A stretch of 8,375 nucleotides of DNA. It comes from Myxococcales bacterium. GTDB taxonomy: Bacteria; Myxococcota; Myxococcia; Myxococcales; Anaeromyxobacteraceae. Numbering within the stretch: position 1 is the first letter of the stretch; every line of letters begins with the position of its first letter. The position numbers and the translations under genes were made by a program. Of the stretch, positions 3,779 to 8,375 are shown in pieces. Below the pieces are notes generated by a model. It saw only the letters and a list, made by a program, of their open reading frames with translations, had not been told where the DNA came from and searched no databases. The DNA lies in NCBI GenBank assembly GCA_021784495.1, contig JAJXSQ010000078.1, forward strand, positions 1-8,375. Direction: 5' to 3'.

Positions 3779-6262
3779 TCAAGCGCTCGGTGGCGGCGCG
3801 GCGGCGGCGCGCGGCTCCGCGGCGCGCCGGTACCCGCACTCCTTGTTCGGGCAGGCGACCAGCGGGCCGTCCTTCCGGGAGAACTTCTCGACGAGCCACG
3901 CGTTCCCGCACTCCGGGCAGGCCTCGGCGCGCGGGCGGTCCCAGGCGACGAAGTCGCAGCCGGGCCAGGTGGAGCACCCGTAGAACGTCTTCCCGCGCTT
4001 GGAGCGCTTCTCGGTGACGTTCCCTCCGCAGCCCTTGGGGCAGGCCACCCCGATGGAGATCGACTTCTTGCCGTCGCACTCCGGGTAGCGGGAGCAGGCG
4101 AGGAAGCGGCCGAACCGCCCCCGTTTCATCACCATGGGGGCGGCGCACTTCGGGCAGACCTCGTCGACCGGGACCTCCTCTTCCTTCTGCGGGACGATCC
4201 GCCCCTCCTCGCGCCGGAAGTTCATGGTGTTCCGGCAGTCCGGGTAGCCGGAGCAGGCGAGGAACTCGCCGTTGCGCCCCCACTTGATCACCATCGGCTT
4301 GCCGCACTTCTCGCAGGAGAGCTCGGTGGCCAGCTCCTGCCGCTTGACGTCGCGCATCGAGACCTCGGCGCGCGCGAGGTCCTCCTTGAACTGTCCGTAG
4401 AACTCGGAGAGCACGGACTGCCAGGCCGCGTTCCCCTCCTCGATCTGGTCGAGCCGCTCCTCCATGCCGGCGGTGAAGGCCACGTCCATCTCGCGCGGGA
4501 AGCCCTTCACCAGCTCGTCGGTGACGAGGAGCCCGAGGTGGGTGGGCTTGAAGACCTTCTCCAGCTTCTCGACGTAGCCCTTCTCCTGGATGGTGTCGAG
4601 GATGGCGGCGTAGGTGGAGGGCCGCCCGATCCCGCGCTCCTCGAGCTCCTTCACGAGCGAGGACTCGTTGAACCGCGGCGGCGGCTGGGTGAAGTGCTGC
4701 TCCGGGACGAGCCGGAGGAGCCGGAGCGTCATCCCGGCCTCGAGCGGGGGGAGCGACCGATCCCCGCCGGACGCCTCCTTGCCGTCCCGCGCCTCGTCGC
4801 CCGTCGGCTCCGCCCCGGCCTCCTCCTCCGGCGGCCGGGCGCCGTAGACCGCGAGGTAGCCCGGGAAGCGGAGGATCGACCCGGTGGCGCGGAAGACCGC
4901 CCGGCCCGCGGCGACGTCGGCGGTCGTCTGGTCGTAGACCGCCGGCACCATCTGGCAGGCGACGAAGCGGTTCCAGACGAGCTCGTAGAGCCGCGCCATG
5001 TCGCGCTCGCCGATCTCCTCGAGGAACGGCCGGACCCGCTCGGGCGGCCAGTCGAGGGTGGTCGGGCGGACCGCCTCGTGGGCCTCCTGCGCGGACTTCG
5101 CCTTGGTCCGGTAGACGTTCGGCGCGGCCGGGAGGTAGCTCGCCCCGAAGGCCTGCTCGACGTGGCGGCGCGCCGCCTCGACCGCCTCGGCCGAGAGCCG
5201 GACCGAGTCGGTGCGCATGTAGGTGATGAGGCCGATCGATCCGTCGGCGCCCAGCTCCACCCCCTCGTAGAGCCGCTGCGCCAGGGTCATCGTCTTCTTC
5301 GGCGAGAAGCCGAGGCGGTTGGCGGCCTCCTGCTGGAGCTTCGCGGTGGTGAAGGGCGGCGGCGGGTTCCGGCGCCGTTCCTTGCGGTCGACCGAGGCGA
5401 CGACGTAGTCCGCCCCCGCCAGGTCCCGGAGCAGCGCGTCGGTCTGCGCCTGATCGCGGAGCTCCGCCTTCTGCCCGTCCACCCGGTGGATGTGCGCGCG
5501 GAACTCGGGCGGCAGCGCCGCCGCCAGGTCGGCGTCGAGCGACCAGTACTCGACCGGGAGGAAGGCGTCGATCTCGCGCTCCCGCTCCACGACCAGCCGG
5601 ACCGCCACCGACTGGACCCGTCCGGCGGAGAGGCCGCGCCGCACCTTCTTCCAGAGGATCGGGCTGATCTGGTAGCCGACGAGCCGGTCGAGGATGCGGC
5701 GCGCCTGCTGCGAGTCGAACTTCCGCCGGTCGAGGTCGATCGGCTGCTCGATCGCCTTCAGGATCGCCCCCTTGGTGATCTCGTTGAAGAGGACCCGGCG
5801 GACGCGCTGGTCCCCGCCCTCGGCGCCGATCTCCTCGGAGATGTGCCAGGCGATCGCCTCCCCCTCCCGATCCGGGTCGGTGGCGAGGAGGACGCGCTCC
5901 GCGGCGCGCGCGGCGGCCTTGATCTCGGAGACGACCTTGGCCTTCCCCTTGATCACGTCGTACTGGGGCGTGAAGCCGTGCTCGACGTCGACGCCGATCT
6001 TCGACTTGGGGAGATCCTTCACGTGGCCGACCGAGGCCTTCACCTCGAAGGCGCGCCCCAGGTACTTCTTGATGGTCTTGGCCTTGGCGGGAGACTCGAC
6101 GATGACCAGGGTCCCGCCGCCGGCCGTCCCCTGCGATCCGCCGCGGGCGCGCGGGCGCGGCGCCTTCCGGGGCGCCTCCTCCGCTCCCTCGGGCGCGCGA
6201 GCCGCAGCCTTGCGCCGGGGGGGGGCCTTCGGTGCGGCGCCGGCTGCTCTCTTGGTGGCCAT
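3779..6262 (-). CDS. topA: DNA topoisomerase I (type IA), four C-terminal zinc ribbons
   Basis: This 827-residue enzyme relaxes negative supercoils by cutting and passing single strands. The Toprim domain starts at about 51 (LVIVESPAKAKTI, with catalytic Glu56) and has the metal site TDPDREGEAIAWH at 128-140. The cleavage domain follows with RRGLSAGRVQSVAVRLV (208-224) and the active-site stretch ITYMRTDS, whose Tyr348 should form the 5'-phosphotyrosine bond and whose Arg350 assists. An acidic insert lies near EEEAGAEPTGDEARDG. The tail (about 650-810) holds four Cys4 ribbons, beginning CEKC, CPKC, CPKGC and CPEC; the third has the wider CxxxC spacing. The end is Ala/Pro-rich. The first 50 residues are a Lys/Arg/Ala/Pro-rich tail missing from E. 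coli TopA, probably disordered and DNA-binding. The ATG at 6262 follows AAGGGGAA and lies 14 bases after the dprA stop. The open frame extends further upstream but only as antisense-like low-complexity sequence. Confidence 0.97.
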   Translation of the reverse strand: MATKRAAGAAPKAPPRRKAAARAPEGAEEAPRKAPRPRARGGSQGTAGGGTLVIVESPAKAKTIKKYLGRAFEVKASVGHVKDLPKSKIGVDVEHGFTPQYDVIKGKAKVVSEIKAAARAAERVLLATDPDREGEAIAWHISEEIGAEGGDQRVRRVLFNEITKGAILKAIEQPIDLDRRKFDSQQARRILDRLVGYQISPILWKKVRRGLSAGRVQSVAVRLVVEREREIDAFLPVEYWSLDADLAAALPPEFRAHIHRVDGQKAELRDQAQTDALLRDLAGADYVVASVDRKERRRNPPPPFTTAKLQQEAANRLGFSPKKTMTLAQRLYEGVELGADGSIGLITYMRTDSVRLSAEAVEAARRHVEQAFGASYLPAAPNVYRTKAKSAQEAHEAVRPTTLDWPPERVRPFLEEIGERDMARLYELVWNRFVACQMVPAVYDQTTADVAAGRAVFRATGSILRFPGYLAVYGARPPEEEAGAEPTGDEARDGKEASGGDRSLPPLEAGMTLRLLRLVPEQHFTQPPPRFNESSLVKELEERGIGRPSTYAAILDTIQEKGYVEKLEKVFKPTHLGLLVTDELVKGFPREMDVAFTAGMEERLDQIEEGNAAWQSVLSEFYGQFKEDLARAEVSMRDVKRQELATELSCEKCGKPMVIKWGRNGEFLACSGYPDCRNTMNFRREEGRIVPQKEEEVPVDEVCPKCAAPMVMKRGRFGRFLACSRYPECDGKKSISIGVACPKGCGGNVTEKRSKRGKTFYGCSTWPGCDFVAWDRPRAEACPECGNAWLVEKFSRKDGPLVACPNKECGYRRAAEPRAAAAPPPSA
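6217..6225. repeat. Nine-base G homopolymer (C9 on the topA strand)
   Basis: Nine consecutive G on the plus strand read as C9 within topA codons 13-16 (Ala-Pro-Pro-Arg). The run falls in the low-complexity N-terminal tail, before the Toprim domain. A one-base length change would frameshift an essential gene. I see no obvious ATG, GTG or TTG restart between the run and the VESPAK motif. Confidence 0.9.
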
Positions 6263-6269
6263 CGGTCCG

Positions 6270-6277
6270 TTCCCCTT
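6270..6277 (-). promoter_or_regulatory. topA: topA ribosome binding site touching the dprA stop
   Basis: AAGGGGAA with a 7-base spacer precedes the topA ATG. Its first base is the last base of the dprA TGA (6279-6277), so ribosomes ending dprA sit on the topA site. This fixes the topA start and points to coupled translation of dprA and topA. Confidence 0.75.
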
Positions 6278-7146
6278 CACGCCGCGCGTCGCAAGAAGTA
6301 ATGCCCCGGCCGCTGCTCGACGAGCCCCTCGAGCTCGAGGCCGAGGAGCGCCGCCAGCGCGACCCCGGTGCCGATCCCGGCCGCCCGCGCGAGCTCGTCG
6401 AGGTGGCGCGCCCCCGCGCCCAGCGCGTCCAGGCAGGCCCGCGCCGCCGGATCGGCCGGCGCGGCCGGGAGCGGCAGCTCCCCCTGGCTCCCCGGAGCCA
6501 CGCCGAGCAGGCCGAGGACGTCCTCGGGGCCGGCCGCGACCCGCGCGCCCGCGCGGAGGAGCTCGATCCCGCCGGCCGACAGCTCCTGGTCGACGTCGCC
6601 GGGCACCGCCAGGACCGGCACCCCCTGGGCCCGCGCCCAGCGGGCGGTGATGAGCGCGCCGCTCCGGGGCCCGGCGCGGACCACCACCACCGCGTCGCTC
6701 AGGCCGGCGATGATCCGGTTCCGCTCCGGGAAGGTCCACCGCGCCGCCGGCGTCCCGTCCTGGTACTCGGAGACGAGCGCCCCGCCGGCCTCCAGGATCC
6801 GCTCGAAGAGGGCGCGGTGGGACGGCGGCTGGACCACGTCCACGCCGCACCCGAGGACCGCGACGGTGTGCCCGCCCACCGCGAGCGCCCCCTCGTGCGC
6901 CGCGGCGTCGATGCCCAGCGCGCCCCCGGAGACGATCGAGATCCCGGCGCGAGCGAGGCCGCGGGAGAGCCGCCCGGCCGTCTCGCGGCCGTACTCGTCG
7001 GGGTGGCGCGTCCCGACCACCGCGACCCGCCGCACCGGCCGCCCGAGGTCGCCGCGGACCCTGAGGGACGCGGGAGATCGCGCGATCCGCGCGAGGGACG
7101 CCGGGAAGGATCCGTCGCCGGACCGGAGGGTTCGGGCCGCGTCCAT
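6277..7146 (-). CDS. dprA: DNA-processing protein DprA (Smf)
   Basis: DprA binds incoming single-stranded DNA and loads RecA during natural transformation; it acts in the cytoplasm. With the ATG at 7146 the product is 289 residues. The Rossmann-like domain spans about 39-205: VVGTRHP (43-49), SGGALGIDAAAHEGA (73-87, the SGxxxGID motif), LGCGVDVVQPP (98-108), FPERNRIIAGLS (139-150, the most conserved motif), SGALITA (162-168) and AVPGDV (180-185). A winged-helix domain follows at about 231-285. The N-terminal SAM-like domain of longer DprA proteins is missing; only SLRVRGDL remains before the fold. I prefer ATG 7146 over an in-frame GTG at 7194 because a near-consensus promoter lies between them and would start RNA only a few bases before 7146, making the mRNA nearly leaderless. 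It is followed at 14 bases by topA, a pairing common in bacteria. Confidence 0.93.
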   Translation of the reverse strand: MDAARTLRSGDGSFPASLARIARSPASLRVRGDLGRPVRRVAVVGTRHPDEYGRETAGRLSRGLARAGISIVSGGALGIDAAAHEGALAVGGHTVAVLGCGVDVVQPPSHRALFERILEAGGALVSEYQDGTPAARWTFPERNRIIAGLSDAVVVVRAGPRSGALITARWARAQGVPVLAVPGDVDQELSAGGIELLRAGARVAAGPEDVLGLLGVAPGSQGELPLPAAPADPAARACLDALGAGARHLDELARAAGIGTGVALAALLGLELEGLVEQRPGHYFLRRAA

Positions 7147-7156
7147 GGCGCGGGGG

Positions 7157-7185
7157 CATATACCCGCGGGATCTCCGAGCGTCAA
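7157..7185 (-). promoter_or_regulatory. Sigma-70-type promoter for dprA-topA
   Basis: On the minus strand TTGACG (7185-7180), a 17-base spacer and TATATG (7162-7157) match the -35 and -10 consensus at 5/6 and 4/6 positions with ideal spacing. RNA would start near 7150, about four bases before the dprA ATG at 7146. Such a match is rare in DNA this GC-rich, and it lies in the 83-base gap after the LysM gene, where a promoter is expected. Confidence 0.75.
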
Positions 7186-7229
7186 GCGACCCACCCCGGC
7201 GCTCGATGCACGCCGCGTGCGCGGCCGGC

Positions 7230-8375
7230 TCAGGGGCCGACCGCGCCGGGGGCGGCGTGCATGACCACCGAGTCCCCGATGAGGATCTCGGTGACGCTCC
7301 GGGTGACGAGCGCCGAGGAGACGCCGTCCTTCACGTCGATGACCAGCAGGTCGCCGATCGGCTCCCGCGGCAGCGCCGGGTCGTTCGGGACGGCCATCCC
7401 GTTGAGCGGGATCGTCTCCGCGAAGGGATCGCCGCTCCGGACGACGCGGAAGACGTTCCCGACCGCCACCCCGTCGCGCGCCCCGCGATCGACGAAGACC
7501 ACCCGCTGCTCGCCGATCTGGGTCAGGACGTCGATCGAGGCGGCGACCACGTGGCCGGTGAGATCGTGGGAGTTCCGCCGCTCCGCGACCGGGGCGAGCA
7601 GCCGCTCGGTCCAGGGGCCGAGGAGCGCGCCGCGCTCGATCGGCTCGTAGCAGTCGGCGATCACCAGGGTGACCGCCTTGTCGTCGACCGCGACGACGCG
7701 CGCCGTCCCGATGATCTTCGACTGGTACCCGAGCAGCTCGCCGGTGAAGGGCTGGGTGATGGGCCGCGCCGTGTTGTAGACGAGGTAGGTCTCGCCGGGG
7801 ATGACCGGCGCGCGCCCCTGGAAGTGCGCGTAGGCGCGGCTGAAGGTCGAGAGGAGCATGGTCTCCGAGAAGGCCCCCACGATCTTCCCGGACTCCGCGA
7901 CCTCGCGGGGGGTCACGAAGGTGTCGTGCCGCACGAGGTAGGTCTTGGGCTGGACGAAGCCGATCGGGTTCGGCCCGGCGACGCGGACGACGTCCTGCTG
8001 CTCCTGCGGCGGCGGCGCCTTCATGTCGGCGCGCGAGAAGTCCTCGAGCTCGCGGGGCGGCTCGACGTCGGTCGGCTCTTCGGCCGCGGCGGCCTCCGCC
8101 GCGCCACCGGCCAGCGGCTCGACCCGCGCCGGCGCCTCCTCGGCGGAGGGGTAGAGCTTGAGCACGGTGCCCGGCTCGATCCAGTGCGGATTGGTCAGCT
8201 CGGGGTTGAAGGACCAGACCTTGGGCCAGTACCAGGGGTTGTTCAGGAAGCGGCCGGAGAGATCCCAGAGGGTGTCGCCGGGCCGCACCGTGTAGGTGTC
8301 GGGCGGCGCGACGGCGGCCGGGCCGCGATCGCCGGCCGCCGCGCCCCCCTCGGCCGGACCGGGGCTCGCCGCTGC
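7230..8375 (-). CDS. LysM-domain envelope protein, 5' end beyond the right edge
   Basis: The last 381 residues are visible and the frame is open to the window edge. The LysM domain (visible residues about 27-75) reads DTYTVRPGDTLWDLS and then NNPWYWPKVWSFNPEL, ending IEPGTVLKLYP. This is the LysM subtype with extra Trp found in conserved envelope proteins of Proteobacteria. A GTG at 8288 is not the true start, because it codes the Val inside the TVRPGDTLW core; upstream is an Ala/Gly/Pro linker that probably follows a signal peptide out of view. After an acidic Ala/Pro linker comes a beta-rich C-terminal region with GETYLVYNTAR, LLGYQSKIIGTARV, and VVFVDRGARDGVAVGNVFRV, matching the pattern I know from this family. 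It probably binds peptidoglycan in the periplasm; its exact role is unknown. It is followed by dprA after 83 bases, with a separate promoter between. Confidence 0.88.
   Translation of the reverse strand, partial: AAASPGPAEGGAAAGDRGPAAVAPPDTYTVRPGDTLWDLSGRFLNNPWYWPKVWSFNPELTNPHWIEPGTVLKLYPSAEEAPARVEPLAGGAAEAAAAEEPTDVEPPRELEDFSRADMKAPPPQEQQDVVRVAGPNPIGFVQPKTYLVRHDTFVTPREVAESGKIVGAFSETMLLSTFSRAYAHFQGRAPVIPGETYLVYNTARPITQPFTGELLGYQSKIIGTARVVAVDDKAVTLVIADCYEPIERGALLGPWTERLLAPVAERRNSHDLTGHVVAASIDVLTQIGEQRVVFVDRGARDGVAVGNVFRVVRSGDPFAETIPLNGMAVPNDPALPREPIGDLLVIDVKDGVSSALVTRSVTEILIGDSVVMHAAPGAVGP

Noticed and set aside
3776..6301. Very long plus-strand open frame (841 codons) opposite topA
   Set aside because: It is the antisense of topA. 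It is rich in Arg, Gly, Asp, Leu and Val in the pattern produced by reading GC-rich genes backwards, and it has no recognisable domain, whereas topA is certain.
7208..7220. Hairpin GCACG-CCG-CGTGC after the LysM gene as a terminator
   Set aside because: The stem is only 5 bp with a 3-base loop and there is no T-run on the minus strand; such stems are expected by chance in this GC-rich DNA.
6232..7650. Plus-strand open frame (472 codons) opposite dprA and the end of the LysM gene
   Set aside because: It is antisense to two well-supported genes and crosses the dprA promoter; its composition is that of a shadow frame.
8286..8288. GTG 8288 as the start of the LysM protein
   Set aside because: The frame is open upstream and this codon is the Val of the conserved TVRPGDTLW core of the LysM domain, so the true start lies beyond the window.

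Overview
This window is very GC-rich DNA (codon third positions are almost all G or C). The gene content and order suggest a deltaproteobacterial, myxobacteria-like chromosome; Anaeromyxobacter or a relative is my best guess. That assignment is inference: it rests on the extreme GC, a TrmFO-type tRNA methyltransferase, a dprA-topA pair behind a LysM protein, and an ExbB-ExbD-ExbD trio of the kind common in Myxococcota. I see no rRNA, tRNA, CRISPR array, insertion sequence or prophage.

Layout from right to left, because almost everything is on the minus strand. A LysM-domain envelope protein runs in from beyond the right edge (7230-8375). Next comes a near-consensus sigma-70 promoter (7157-7185), then dprA (6277-7146) and topA (3779-6262), 14 bases apart and very probably co-transcribed. 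After a 108-base gap, which holds the most AT-rich patch I noticed and a possible 17-residue leader ORF, comes a compact proton-channel motor operon: ExbB/TolQ-like (3008-3670), ExbD/TolR-like 1 (2432-2968) and ExbD/TolR-like 2 (1841-2428). One small plus-strand gene, a DksA/TraR-type C4 zinc-finger protein (1478-1828), converges on the motor operon with 12 bases between stop codons. It diverges from trmFO (72-1391, minus) across an 86-base intergenic region. At the left edge, the start of a lipoprotein gene (from base 84, minus) overlaps the end of trmFO by 13 bases.

Functionally this is mostly housekeeping: DNA uptake and recombination (DprA), supercoiling control (TopA), tRNA T-loop methylation (TrmFO) and a transcription modulator of the DksA superfamily. 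The accessory part is the ExbB-ExbD-ExbD module, a proton-motive-force-driven inner-membrane motor without its energised partner protein (TonB, TolA or a gliding-motility protein) in the window. It sits between topA and trmFO. The points most worth checking are the dprA promoter, which moves the dprA start inward; the hidden lipoprotein start; the leader ORF and hairpin before the motor operon; and two long C/G homopolymers, one before trmFO and one inside topA. I did not find a convincing undescribed system.
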